Positions 37,472 to 46,497 of a stretch of 64,000 nt of DNA are shown piece after piece; the first letter of the stretch is position 1; every line of letters begins with the position of its first letter. Origin of the DNA: an uncultured Lachnospiraceae bacterium (GTDB taxonomy: Bacteria > Bacillota > Clostridia > Lachnospirales > Lachnospiraceae); assembly GCA_902788555.1 (NCBI GenBank), contig CADAKQ010000010.1, forward strand, positions 1 through 64,000. The letters run 5' to 3'. The notes under the pieces are model-generated. The model had not been told where the DNA came from, made no database searches, and saw only the letters and a list, made by a program, of their open reading frames with translations. The position numbers and the translations under genes were made by a program.

Positions 37472-38413
37472 ATGAAAAAGTATGTTTTTGGCGTGGATAT
37501 AGGTGGAACTACAGTTAAGATAGGACTTTTTACCAGTGAGGGTGAGCTTCTTGAAAAATGGGAGATTACTACTCGTACTGATGGCGGTGGAAAGCACATT
37601 CTCGGAGATATAGCAAGATCCATAGATGCTAAGATTGAAGAAAAGAGTATCAGCCGTGATGAGGTTGCAGGTATAGGCATGGGTGTACCGGGACCTGTTA
37701 AGAGTGATGGAACGGTACTTAAATGCGTAAATCTCGGATGGGGAATATTTAATGTTGCCGAAGAGATGAAAGAGCGTACCGGATTTGATGTTAAGGTTGG
37801 AAATGATGCAAATATGGCTGCCTTTGGTGAAATGTGGCAGGGTGGCGGCAAGGGCTATAAGGACCTTGTAATGGTAACACTCGGAACAGGAGTTGGCGGC
37901 GGTATTATCATAGATGGAAAAATGCTTTCCGGGGTAAATGGAGCCGGAGGTGAGATTGGACATATTCAGGTAAACGACCATGAGACAGAGGTATGTGGTT
38001 GCGGCAGATGCGGATGTCTGGAGCAGTATACTTCAGCTACAGGTATAGTTAGAATGGCAAATATAAAGCTTAATAATTCCGAGGCACCGTCATCACTTAG
38101 AAATGTTAAATATATATCTTCAAAGGCCATATTTGATGCGGCAAAGGATGGAGATGAGATTGCAGCAGGACTTGTTGAAGAGCATGGAAGAATATTGGGA
38201 AAGGCACTCGCTCAGATAGCCTGTGTTGTAGATCCGGATATTTTTGTTATAGGCGGAGGAGTATCTAAGGCAGGTGATATCATAATAGAAAAGACTTCAA
38301 AGTATTTTCAGGAGAATGCATTCCATGCATGTAAAAAGACAAAATTTGCTCTTGCAACTCTTGGAAATGATGCTGGAATTTATGGTGGAGCATATGCTAT
38401 TCTTAACGTCTAA
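37472..38413 (+). CDS. glcK: ROK-family glucokinase
   Basis: Phosphorylates glucose to glucose-6-phosphate. 313 residues with the ATP motif DIGGTTVKIG, GVPGPV, TLGTGVGGG, EIGH and the zinc-binding CGCGRCGCLE. The intact Zn motif and absence of a DNA-binding domain mark it as a kinase, not a ROK repressor. It starts 12 bp after hprK (GGGAGG before the ATG), and the pair links sugar input to carbon-catabolite control. Confidence 0.9.
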   Translation: MKKYVFGVDIGGTTVKIGLFTSEGELLEKWEITTRTDGGGKHILGDIARSIDAKIEEKSISRDEVAGIGMGVPGPVKSDGTVLKCVNLGWGIFNVAEEMKERTGFDVKVGNDANMAAFGEMWQGGGKGYKDLVMVTLGTGVGGGIIIDGKMLSGVNGAGGEIGHIQVNDHETEVCGCGRCGCLEQYTSATGIVRMANIKLNNSEAPSSLRNVKYISSKAIFDAAKDGDEIAAGLVEEHGRILGKALAQIACVVDPDIFVIGGGVSKAGDIIIEKTSKYFQENAFHACKKTKFALATLGNDAGIYGGAYAILNV

Positions 38414-38490
38414 TCGTTACATAATGGTTAAATCGACGAACTAATAGACTTTTTTTAGAATAAAATTGATATTTTTTCACATTGAATATA

Positions 38491-38533
38491 TTAAACCCAT
38501 AATGTATGATAAATATATTATGGGTTTAATTTT
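38491..38533 (+). terminator. Rho-independent terminator after glcK
   Basis: TTAAACCCATAAT (38491-38503) pairs perfectly with ATTATGGGTTTAA (38517-38529), then TTTT. Confidence 0.9.
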
Positions 38534-38596
38534 ATGTTCTATGAAAGTGCTCATATAAATTAAAAAGATTATGATTTTCATTAATAAGGAGCTTTT

Positions 38597-39475
38597 ATGT
38601 CTGATATATTTGAAAATATAAGCTATAAGGCGGATGAACCGTTAAAAAAACATACAACAATGCGTGTCGGAGGAAATGCAAAATATATTTTCTCACCGAA
38701 AAATGCTGATGAGATAAAGGATATAATCGATTATTGTAAAGATAATGAAGAAAGATACATTATCATTGGAAATGGAAGTAATATTATATTTTCAGATGAG
38801 GGCTATGATGGTATAGTTATAAAGCTTAACAGCCTTATGAATGATTATACTGTGGAAAATGATTTGATAATTGCAAAGGCGGGATGTATTTTGTCAAAAC
38901 TTGCCGCTGCCGCAAGAGAAAATTCACTTACAGGTATGGAATTTGCAGCCGGAATACCGGGAACTCTTGGTGGTGCCGTTGTTATGAATGCCGGTGCATA
39001 TGGTGGCGAGATGAAGGATATTATTGAATATGCGGATGTTCTTATGGAGGATGGAAGTGTAAAAAGATTTTCCAATTCCGAAATGAAATTTGCATATAGA
39101 GAAAGTATTATAAATGCTGATGAAATAGTTCTCAGTGCGTGCATAAGATTAAAAAAGGGTAATAAAGAGGATATAGAGGCATTGATGAATGAACTAAAGG
39201 AAAAAAGAACCTCAAAACAACCGCTTGAGTATCCAAGCTCGGGCTCGACATTTAAAAGACCTGAAGGGTATTATGCCGCAAAGCTTATAGAAGATGCCGG
39301 ACTTAAGGGATACCGTGTCGGAGGAGCTATGGTATCAACGAAGCACAGTGGTTTTGTTATAAATTATGATAATGCTTCATCGGCAGATGTTGTTAGGCTT
39401 ATAGATGATGTTAAAAAAGTAGTTTTTGAAAAATTTGGGGTTATGCTTGAACCGGAGGTAAAAATCATAAGATGA
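38597..39475 (+). CDS. murB: UDP-N-acetylenolpyruvoylglucosamine reductase
   Basis: Second step of peptidoglycan precursor synthesis, FAD-dependent. 292 residues, with HTTMRVGG, GNGSNIIFSDEG, GIPGTLGGAVVMNAGAYGGE (FAD region), YPSSGSTFKRPEG (catalytic Ser) and a C-terminal Glu in MLEPEVK. It lacks the tyrosine loop of type I, so it is a type II enzyme. Translation couples to rapZ by an ATGA overlap. Confidence 0.95.
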   Translation: MSDIFENISYKADEPLKKHTTMRVGGNAKYIFSPKNADEIKDIIDYCKDNEERYIIIGNGSNIIFSDEGYDGIVIKLNSLMNDYTVENDLIIAKAGCILSKLAAAARENSLTGMEFAAGIPGTLGGAVVMNAGAYGGEMKDIIEYADVLMEDGSVKRFSNSEMKFAYRESIINADEIVLSACIRLKKGNKEDIEALMNELKEKRTSKQPLEYPSSGSTFKRPEGYYAAKLIEDAGLKGYRVGGAMVSTKHSGFVINYDNASSADVVRLIDDVKKVVFEKFGVMLEPEVKIIR

Positions 39476-40347
39476 GATTTGTTATAGTTACCGGAATGAG
39501 TGGTGCCGGAAAATCAACTGCATTAAGAAAGCTTGAAGATATGGGGTTTTTCTGTGTGGATAACCTGCCTGTTATGTTGATTAAGAGATTTGCGGATATT
39601 GCATATGACGATGAACTTTCTGTAGATAATGTTGCAATAGGAGTTGATATCAGAAGCGGTGAGTCCTTAAATCAGCTTTCGGTTTTGCTTGAGGATATGA
39701 AAAAAAGCGGTTACAGCTATGAAATTCTTTTCCTTGATGCAACGGAGCCGGAGCTTGTAAAGAGATTTAAGGAAACAAGAAGAAAGCATCCTCTTTCAAA
39801 AAGCGGAAGAATCAATGAGGGAATCGTAAGAGAAAGACAGAAGATAGAATTTCTTAAGCAGAAGGCAGATTATATAATTGATACAAGTGGGCTTCTTACC
39901 AGAGAGCTGGGTGCCGAAATAGAAAAAATATTTACAAGCGGAGAAGCCTATAACAACATGATTATAACCATTATGTCATTTGGCTTTAAATACGGAATAC
40001 CGAGGGATTCCGACCTTGTATATGATGTGAGATTTTTACCTAATCCTTATTATGTCGAGAAACTGAAAAATCTTACCGGAAATGATAAGCCGGTGGCCGA
40101 TATGGTTATGAATTGCGAAGAATATGAAGCTTTTATGAGAAAGCTTGTTGATATGATTGATTTTCTTGTGCCGAATTACAAGAAGGAAGGAAAAAATCAG
40201 CTTGTTATATCCATTGGTTGTACAGGTGGAAAGCATCGTTCCGTTACGGTTGCAAATGCTCTTTTTGAGGAGCTTGGTAAATTGCCATATACGGTAAGAA
40301 TATTTCACAGGGATATAACAAAGGATAAGATTGTAAAGGGAGAATAA
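39472..40347 (+). CDS. rapZ: RNase adapter / nucleotide-binding protein RapZ (YvcJ)
   Basis: 291 residues: an N-terminal P-loop GMSGAGKS (8-15) and a C-terminal domain with SIGCTGGKHRS. In B. subtilis YvcJ affects competence; in E. coli RapZ senses GlcN6P precursors. It sits in the rapZ-whiA-crh order known from Bacillus, but the yvcK gene normally between rapZ and whiA is missing here. Overlaps murB by 4 bp. Confidence 0.95.
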   Translation: MRFVIVTGMSGAGKSTALRKLEDMGFFCVDNLPVMLIKRFADIAYDDELSVDNVAIGVDIRSGESLNQLSVLLEDMKKSGYSYEILFLDATEPELVKRFKETRRKHPLSKSGRINEGIVRERQKIEFLKQKADYIIDTSGLLTRELGAEIEKIFTSGEAYNNMIITIMSFGFKYGIPRDSDLVYDVRFLPNPYYVEKLKNLTGNDKPVADMVMNCEEYEAFMRKLVDMIDFLVPNYKKEGKNQLVISIGCTGGKHRSVTVANALFEELGKLPYTVRIFHRDITKDKIVKGE

Positions 40348-40350
40348 CAA

Positions 40351-41169
40351 ATGTCATTTTCCGGAAAGGTTAAACAGGAACTATATGAGCATCTAAGCAG
40401 TGCGAGGCATTGCAGACTTGCAGAGCTTTCTGCACTTTTTGTAATGTCTGATGATAATGAAGATACACTTGCGGGGAAAAAAATTCAGAAGCTTTCAGAT
40501 ATTTTAGGTATTTCTCCTTACGATGAAGCAGGAAAAAAAGCTTTGAAAATCGTGGAAAGAGATGGAAAGACAACGATTGAACGGCTGCTAATATCTAAAA
40601 ACTGCTGTAAGCAGGCATTTATAAGAGGAGCATTTATAGCAGGTGGTTCGGTGACAAATCCTGAGAAGTCTTATCATTTCGAAATTGTCTGTGATACAGA
40701 GGATATGGCAAAACTGCTTATAGATATCATAAAGGATTTTGATATAGAGGCAAAGCTTATTGAAAGAAAAAAATCGTATGTGGTCTATATAAAGGATGGC
40801 TCAATGATAGTAGATTTATTAAATGTAATGGGTGCACATATGTCGCTCATGGATATGGAAAATGTCCGTATACTTAAGGATGTGAGAAATCGCGTTAACA
40901 GAAAGGTTAATTGTGAGACTGCCAACCTGAATAAAACTGTCAATGCTGCAGTAAAACAGATTGAGGACATAAGATTTATTGAAGAAACTAAAGGCTTGAA
41001 ATACCTTCCGGAGGGGCTTAGGGCGGTCGCCCGACTTCGTATGGAGGAACCGGAGCTTTCGCTTTTTGACTTAGGTCAAATGTTATCTCCGCCGCTCGGT
41101 AAATCAGGTGTTAATCATAGATTAAGAAAAATAAGTGAGATAGCTGGTGAACTAAGGAGGATTAATTAA
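40351..41169 (+). CDS. whiA: WhiA-type regulator of cell division
   Basis: 272 residues. It has a LAGLIDADG-derived N-terminal domain (FIRGAFIAGGSVTNPEKSYH) and a C-terminal helix-turn-helix (LSLFDLGQMLSPPLGKSGVNHRL). It is somewhat shorter than the usual ~310 residues, mostly at the N-terminus, but all blocks are present so it is not a fragment. It starts 3 bp after rapZ and ends 1 bp before the crh ATG. Confidence 0.94.
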   Translation: MSFSGKVKQELYEHLSSARHCRLAELSALFVMSDDNEDTLAGKKIQKLSDILGISPYDEAGKKALKIVERDGKTTIERLLISKNCCKQAFIRGAFIAGGSVTNPEKSYHFEIVCDTEDMAKLLIDIIKDFDIEAKLIERKKSYVVYIKDGSMIVDLLNVMGAHMSLMDMENVRILKDVRNRVNRKVNCETANLNKTVNAAVKQIEDIRFIEETKGLKYLPEGLRAVARLRMEEPELSLFDLGQMLSPPLGKSGVNHRLRKISEIAGELRRIN

Positions 41170-41170
41170 A

Positions 41171-41425
41171 ATGTTTACTAAAAGTGTTATTGTGAATTTA
41201 CCTACAGATTCAGAAGCAAGGCCTGTAGCTGTGATGGTGCAGATTTCAAGCAGATATGACAGCAGAATATTTGTTTCTTCAAACAACAAAAAGGTGAATG
41301 CCAAAAGTATCATGGGTATGATGAGTATGGGCTTTGCCAATGGCGATGAGCTTAGTATTGAAGCTGAGGGTGAGGATGCCGAGGAAGCTGTAGAGGCAAT
41401 GGCAAAATATATTGAATCTAAATAG
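41171..41425 (+). CDS. crh: Crh-like HPr paralogue (no phosphorylatable His15)
   Basis: 84 residues of HPr fold. The PTS histidine is replaced: position 15 is Glu in DSEARPVAV (codon GAA), so it cannot carry a phosphate from enzyme I. Ser46 is kept in NAKSIMGMMSMG, the target of HPr kinase. These are the two properties of B. subtilis Crh (which has Gln15), and the gene follows whiA as in Bacillus. It should be a regulatory substrate of the nearby HprK, acting with CcpA or on an enzyme. Confidence 0.88.
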   Translation: MFTKSVIVNLPTDSEARPVAVMVQISSRYDSRIFVSSNNKKVNAKSIMGMMSMGFANGDELSIEAEGEDAEEAVEAMAKYIESK

Positions 41426-41434
41426 TTTGCTTTC

Positions 41435-41463
41435 TTGCGTAAGTATATTTTATATGTTATAAT
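41435..41463 (+). promoter_or_regulatory. Promoter of the Sel1-repeat gene
   Basis: TTGCGT (41435-41440), 17-nt spacer, TATAAT (41458-41463) with an upstream TG, 100 bp before the ATG. Confidence 0.65.
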
Positions 41464-41563
41464 AAAAGTTACTGAAATTGTATTTTTATTAAATGGAATG
41501 CTTATGATTTAGCTGTAACTAATCATATATCCGTATATCAATTATAATAAAGGAGGAGGTCAA

Positions 41564-44284
41564 ATGGGAAAGCTTAGTGATTTCTTTGGTAAGATTCCTT
41601 TCTTATCGAATATTGGCAATAAGAAGAAATCCACAAAGAGTAATGTAGAACTCCAATATGATAAAGGTATAAACCTTATGGAAAATGGCAATCCTGAAGA
41701 AGCTGTTGATATATTTGAGAAGATAGCTGATATAGCCATTATGGACGAAAATTACAAATCATTTGGCTCAGATGCCCTTAAGATAATGGGCGAATTTTTT
41801 GAGACTGGAAAGTATAGCAATAGTAAAACAGAGATAGATAAGGCTAAAGCTACAACCTATTATGAGAAGTATATCAAGCTTAATAAAGACGGGGATATGA
41901 TTTATAAGCTTGCCAAAATGCTTCTTGAAATTCAGAATTTTTCAAAGGCAATTACTTATTTTGAAAAGGCGACTGAGTGTGGAATCAAGGCCGCTTATAT
42001 GAATTTGGGAAGTATCTATGAAAATGGACTTAACAGAATTGACCAATATGGTAACAAAAGTGATTTTGTAGTACCTGTAGATTATGAAAAGGCTATGAAG
42101 TGGTATAAGAAGCTTGCTGATTTGGGAGATTCTAAAGCCAAATCTGCATATGAAAGAGTTGAATATGCAAGCAGCCATACAGATAGTATTGAATTTGAGG
42201 AAAAGGATAAGCTTTATACTGCGATAGCTGAAGAAAGACGTGCAAAGGGTAAGGAACCGAAATATAAAATGATAGAGGCTTCAAAGCTTCAGTATCAATA
42301 TACGTATGTACATAATCAGGTAGATGGTTATATACATAAGTTGCCAAAGGATTGGGTTAAGACTATAAATGAGGAAACCGATGAGGAGTATTATGCACCG
42401 AATCTTACATACAAGGATTTTGCAATGTATGTTTCCTATGACAGTATACCCAGAGATTCAAAGAAAACTCTTGAAAATTATCTGAGATATTGTAATGATG
42501 CCTTCGATGAGGAGCTTCAGCTTAAAGCATATATTACAGAATATGCAGATGGTATATGTACAACCTTCTATCATAAGGAGATGGAAAAGGGTATTGTTAC
42601 ATTTGCATTTTATCAGGGTAAACGTCTGGCTTGTATGAAATTTGTATGTGCCAATATGGATATCATAGAACAGTACGAAGAGATAATTTTTGAAACTGCA
42701 AACTCCTTTGCCTTTGTTGATCCTACATTGGTAAGTGACCAGAGTGCAAACCGTAAGGATAACCAGTATTACAGCGAAGCGGTTTACTGCTATTATCTTG
42801 AGGACTATGAGGGCGCGATGGCTGCAGCAAAGCAGGCTCTTAAGCTTGGAAGTATAAAAGCAAGCTATCTTCTTATAGAGCTCTATTTTGATGATGATTC
42901 ACCATATAAGGATTTGGAAAAGACGATAAGCTATGCAAAGCAGCTTTTTGATGCAACAAAGGATCCTGACCTTGCATTCCTGCTTGGTAATATATACGAC
43001 CAGCAGCTTAAGGATTATATGAAGGCACTTAATTGGTATGAAAATGCACACAGGCTTGGACATAAGAGAGTTGCCTTCTATCTGGGAAGATTTTACTATT
43101 ATGGTGTGCTTAGAACCAAAAGAGATGGTGTGAAAGCACTCAAGTACTTTGAAGAAGCTGCTGCTAACGGTATTATGGAGGCGGAAGCTTATATTAAGGA
43201 TATCAAAGAATTAGGCGGAGAAGATTTACAAAGCTGTGTAGAAAAGTGGGAAAGAGCAGTACAGGCAGGAAGCGGTGCTGCAGCACTTAAGATAGCACTT
43301 TATAAGCAGAGTCAGGTGTTTTATATAGCTAATTCCTATGAGATAGAAAAAGCCTTTAACGAGGCTCTCGGACTCGGAAGCTACCAGGCAGCATATGAGT
43401 TGGGTAAGATATATCAGCAGCAGGAAGCCGATGAAAATTATAAGGGTGAAATAAGAAGTATTAAATATTTTGAGAAGGCTTATGATAACCGTTATGATGG
43501 CTTTGATAAGGAAAATCTTTATAAGGTTATTGAATATAAGGCGGGAAAAACAGACAATCCTGCTGAAAAGATAGAGCTGTATCTCAATAGCGCAAAAACA
43601 GGTTATGTACCTGCCATAGAAAAGCTTATCGACCTTGTACCACAATGTAATGAAAAAATTGAATTTCTTTATAATGAGCTTAGGGAAATTGCTGAGACCG
43701 GAGATGATGCATGTATAATCGGTATGAATAAGCTCGAAAGAAAGTATACAAGTCTTATCTTAAGAGAGCCTGACGAATGGCAGAAGGTTATTGAAAATAA
43801 ATTCTTCAGATTATGTGTACCTAAGGAATGTACAGCACAGATAAATGATGACGGCGGTACAATTAAGTTTGCTGATTCGGTAGTGGAATTTGCGGTTGCG
43901 GAGCTTCCGGTTAAGGCAGATGATGAAGAAAACTATCTTAAGATTTATAAGCTCATTCTTTCAGAATATCTTCCTGATGAGAATGCAGAAATAATAATTG
44001 CAAATTCAAGAATGATTGGTTCGGCTATGAGAGAGACAAAGAATAATATACATTCTTATAACATCCTCATGATAAGCTCGAAGAATCAGTATATGTTCAA
44101 ATTAAGCTCGCGTGACAGACGTGAGATGATGCAGTTTAAGGACAGAGTACTTGAAATAGCTAAGTCACTTGTTGAAACCGGCGAGATATATGTTGCAACT
44201 GAGGAAAGCAGAAAGAATATCGGATTATCCTTCCTTCTTCGTTCCAATGAAAGTGGCTTTCTGTCAATCGGTAAGAGTGAATAG
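41564..44284 (+). CDS. Large Sel1/TPR-repeat protein
   Basis: 906 residues, no signal peptide or membrane helix, so probably cytoplasmic. Sel1/TPR repeats of the form AMKWYKKLADLGDSKA and ALNWYENAHRLGHKRVAFYLG occupy roughly 25-200 and 400-720. Two non-repeat domains (about 255-390 and 745-885) each begin with a K/RLPxxW-like or FFRLCVPK segment and share a beta-rich pattern, so they may be copies of one domain. Sel1 proteins scaffold signalling complexes; no partner is evident. AGGAGGAGG precedes the ATG. Confidence 0.8.
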   Translation: MGKLSDFFGKIPFLSNIGNKKKSTKSNVELQYDKGINLMENGNPEEAVDIFEKIADIAIMDENYKSFGSDALKIMGEFFETGKYSNSKTEIDKAKATTYYEKYIKLNKDGDMIYKLAKMLLEIQNFSKAITYFEKATECGIKAAYMNLGSIYENGLNRIDQYGNKSDFVVPVDYEKAMKWYKKLADLGDSKAKSAYERVEYASSHTDSIEFEEKDKLYTAIAEERRAKGKEPKYKMIEASKLQYQYTYVHNQVDGYIHKLPKDWVKTINEETDEEYYAPNLTYKDFAMYVSYDSIPRDSKKTLENYLRYCNDAFDEELQLKAYITEYADGICTTFYHKEMEKGIVTFAFYQGKRLACMKFVCANMDIIEQYEEIIFETANSFAFVDPTLVSDQSANRKDNQYYSEAVYCYYLEDYEGAMAAAKQALKLGSIKASYLLIELYFDDDSPYKDLEKTISYAKQLFDATKDPDLAFLLGNIYDQQLKDYMKALNWYENAHRLGHKRVAFYLGRFYYYGVLRTKRDGVKALKYFEEAAANGIMEAEAYIKDIKELGGEDLQSCVEKWERAVQAGSGAAALKIALYKQSQVFYIANSYEIEKAFNEALGLGSYQAAYELGKIYQQQEADENYKGEIRSIKYFEKAYDNRYDGFDKENLYKVIEYKAGKTDNPAEKIELYLNSAKTGYVPAIEKLIDLVPQCNEKIEFLYNELREIAETGDDACIIGMNKLERKYTSLILREPDEWQKVIENKFFRLCVPKECTAQINDDGGTIKFADSVVEFAVAELPVKADDEENYLKIYKLILSEYLPDENAEIIIANSRMIGSAMRETKNNIHSYNILMISSKNQYMFKLSSRDRREMMQFKDRVLEIAKSLVETGEIYVATEESRKNIGLSFLLRSNESGFLSIGKSE

Positions 44285-44304
44285 ATTGATTGCTTAAATA
44301 ATAC

Positions 44305-44332
44305 TTGTAATTATTGTATTGCATAGTATAAT
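44305..44332 (+). promoter_or_regulatory. Promoter of the riboflavin leader
   Basis: TTGTAA (44305-44310), 16-nt spacer, TATAAT (44327-44332). It starts transcription about 10 nt before the FMN riboswitch. Confidence 0.65.
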
Positions 44333-44348
44333 AAATATAATTTAATAA

Positions 44349-44455
44349 ATCTTCAGGGCAGGGTGCAATTCCCGACCGGCGGTACAGCCCGCGAGCCGAA
44401 AGGTTGATTTGGTGGAAGTCCAAAGCCGACAGTAAAGTCTGGATGGAAGAAGAAT
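44349..44455 (+). ncRNA. FMN riboswitch (RFN element)
   Basis: The conserved blocks appear in order: TCTTCAGGGCAGGGTG, AATTCCCGACCGGCGGT, GCCCGCGAGC, GGTGGAAGTCC, AAAGCCGACAGT and AGTCTGGATGGAAGAAGA. These form the six-helix junction that binds FMN. A hairpin (TAATGCA/TGCATTA, 44456-44482) follows and then a terminator, so FMN should stop transcription before ribD. Confidence 0.96.
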
Positions 44456-44491
44456 TAATGCATATATTTTGTTGTGCATTATTATGATTTA

Positions 44492-44523
44492 AAACCTGAA
44501 GTTTTTTGCTTCAGGTTTTTTGA
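44492..44523 (+). terminator. Riboswitch-controlled terminator
   Basis: AAACCTGAAG (44492-44501) pairs with CTTCAGGTTT (44509-44518), followed by TTT. It lies 37 nt after the FMN aptamer. Confidence 0.85.
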
Positions 44524-44524
44524 A

Positions 44525-44663
44525 TGTGCCGGTTGATAATTACATGTCTATCGTAGGCACGCTTTCGCTACTCTCACACGCAGCGGTACTAAGCTCACAA
44601 GCTCGCTAAGTGCCGGCGTGTTCAAAGTACCTGCTTATAGACATGCAATTATCAACCGGCACA
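44525..44663 (-). repeat. Palindromic element P2, between riboswitch and ribD
   Basis: The 27-nt arms 44525-44551 and 44637-44663 are reverse complements with one mismatch. The core 44552-44636, read on the minus strand, matches the core of P3 (46524-46611) closely: AAGCAGGTACT at one end, TTAGTACCG in the middle, and AGTAGCGAAAGCGTGCCT at the other. Arms of P2 and P3 are unrelated. The element fills the ribD leader up to 50 bp before the ATG and contains no ORF of note. Confidence 0.85.
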
Positions 44664-44712
44664 GCAAAGTAATATGAAAAAATAGGCACTTTAAATAGGA
44701 GTAAATATTAAT

Positions 44713-45804
44713 ATGTTTGATGAAAAATATATGCGATACGCTATTGAATTGGCGAAGAAGGGTGTCGGTGCGGTCAATCCGAATCCTCTTGTGGGGGCGG
44801 TAATTGTAAAAGATGATAGGATAATAGGTGAGGGGTATCATAAGAAGTATGGCGGATTACATGCAGAAAGAGAAGCTTTTGCTAATCTTGCTGAGGAGGC
44901 AGAAGGTGCAGATATGTATGTAACACTTGAGCCCTGTTGCCATCATGGTAAACAGCCTCCTTGTGTGGAAGCTATAGTTGAGCATAAGATTAAAAGAGTG
45001 TATGTCGGTTCTGACGATCCGAATTTGCTTGTAAGTGGAAAAGGCTATGAATATTTAAGAAAGCATGATATAGAAGTTCATACTCACATTTTAAAGGAAG
45101 AGTGTGATGCGTTAAATGATATATTTTTTCATTATATTACAACGAAGACACCTTATGTGATAATGAAATATGCCATGACAATGGATGGCAAGATAGCAGC
45201 ATATACAGGAAAGAGTAAATGGATAAGTAACGAAGCATCAAGGCTGAATTCTCAGGAGCTTAGAAACAGGTGCAGTGGAATAATGGTTGGAATAGGGACT
45301 GTTATTATTGACAATCCGATGCTTACATGCAGATTGGAGGGCGGACATAATCCTGTAAGAATTATTTGTGATACCAAGCTTAGGATTTCTCCTGAGTCAA
45401 ATATAGTAAAAACGGCTAAGGATATAAGAACCATTGTTGTAGCCGGTGAAGGTCAGAATAAAAAGGATAAATATAACGGGCTGACAGAAAATAATGTTGA
45501 GGTTATATTTATAGAAGAGGAAAATGGAGAGATCAGTCTTAGGAAGCTTATGAGTAAGCTTGGAGAGCTTGGCATAGACAGTGTCATAATTGAAGGTGGT
45601 GGTACACTTAATTACAGTGCATTGGAAGCAGGAATAGTAAATGAGGTTATGATATACATGGCACCTAAGGTTTTAGGTGGAAAAGAGGCTCTTACTGCGG
45701 TAGAAGGACAGGGATTTGAAGAACCTGATATGGCGGCACATTTTAATCTGCAGGAAGTCAAAAATCTGGATGGAGACTTGCTGATAAGATATGTGCGCAA
45801 ATAA
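44713..45804 (+). CDS. ribD: Bifunctional diaminohydroxyphosphoribosylaminopyrimidine deaminase / reductase
   Basis: Deaminates and reduces the early pyrimidine intermediate of riboflavin. 363 residues. Deaminase domain: NPNPLVGAVIV, HAERE (His and Glu of the zinc site) and EPCCHHGKQPPC. Reductase domain: KYAMTMDGKIA, GIGTVIIDNPMLTCR, and EGGGTLN. It is controlled by the FMN riboswitch. The -35/-10 of its own is not apparent. The weak ATAGGAG site precedes the ATG. Confidence 0.95.
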   Translation: MFDEKYMRYAIELAKKGVGAVNPNPLVGAVIVKDDRIIGEGYHKKYGGLHAEREAFANLAEEAEGADMYVTLEPCCHHGKQPPCVEAIVEHKIKRVYVGSDDPNLLVSGKGYEYLRKHDIEVHTHILKEECDALNDIFFHYITTKTPYVIMKYAMTMDGKIAAYTGKSKWISNEASRLNSQELRNRCSGIMVGIGTVIIDNPMLTCRLEGGHNPVRIICDTKLRISPESNIVKTAKDIRTIVVAGEGQNKKDKYNGLTENNVEVIFIEEENGEISLRKLMSKLGELGIDSVIIEGGGTLNYSALEAGIVNEVMIYMAPKVLGGKEALTAVEGQGFEEPDMAAHFNLQEVKNLDGDLLIRYVRK

Positions 45805-45827
45805 TAATTCGAAGAAAAGAGGTTAGT

Positions 45828-46481
45828 ATGTTTACCGGAATAGTAGAAGAAATCGGAGAAATAAAAAACATAAAGCATGGTTCTAAATCTGTTGTGCTTA
45901 CCATACAGGGAAAAACCGTGACAAAGGATTCAAAGGTTGGTGACAGTATAGCTGTAAATGGTGTGTGTCTTACGGCAACATCCATTGAAAAGGATATATT
46001 TACTGCGGATGTTATGGCTGAAACCATAAGACGCTCAGCCCTTGGAAGCTTAAAGCAGGGAAGTAAGGTCAACCTTGAAAGAGCAATGCTGTGTAACGGA
46101 AGATTTGGCGGACATATAGTTTCAGGACATATAGACGGAATGGGAACCATAAGAAATCTGTCCCGTGAAGACAATGCCGTATGGGTTACAATTGCTGCAA
46201 CACCGGAAATATTAAAATACATAGTCGAAAAAGGCTCTATTGCAATAGACGGTATAAGCCTTACCGTAGCCTATGTCGATAACGAGGTATTTAAAGTATC
46301 TATAATACCTCACACGGCAAATGAGACCACTCTGCTCACCAAAAACAAAGGAGACATAGTAAACCTTGAAAACGACATTGTCGGAAAATATGTTGAAAAG
46401 CTGATGAAGTATAATCACCAAGATACAACTGTGAAATCTAATATTGATATGGAAATGTTAAATCGATATGGTTTTATATAA
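45828..46481 (+). CDS. ribE: Riboflavin synthase, alpha subunit
   Basis: Dismutates lumazine to riboflavin. 217 residues made of two similar half-domains, each with the MFTGIVEEIG / GSIAIDGISLT-type motif; the active N-terminal SIAVNGVCLT loop is intact. AAGAGG lies before the ATG. The 23-bp gap after ribD suggests cotranscription. P3 separates it from ribBA by 180 bp. Confidence 0.95.
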   Translation: MFTGIVEEIGEIKNIKHGSKSVVLTIQGKTVTKDSKVGDSIAVNGVCLTATSIEKDIFTADVMAETIRRSALGSLKQGSKVNLERAMLCNGRFGGHIVSGHIDGMGTIRNLSREDNAVWVTIAATPEILKYIVEKGSIAIDGISLTVAYVDNEVFKVSIIPHTANETTLLTKNKGDIVNLENDIVGKYVEKLMKYNHQDTTVKSNIDMEMLNRYGFI

Positions 46482-46497
46482 TTTTATAGAAGAGTAA

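Noticed and set aside
40351-41169. Truncated whiA pseudogene
   Set aside because: Short for the family, but start, LAGLIDADG-like and HTH blocks are all present and both junctions are tight.
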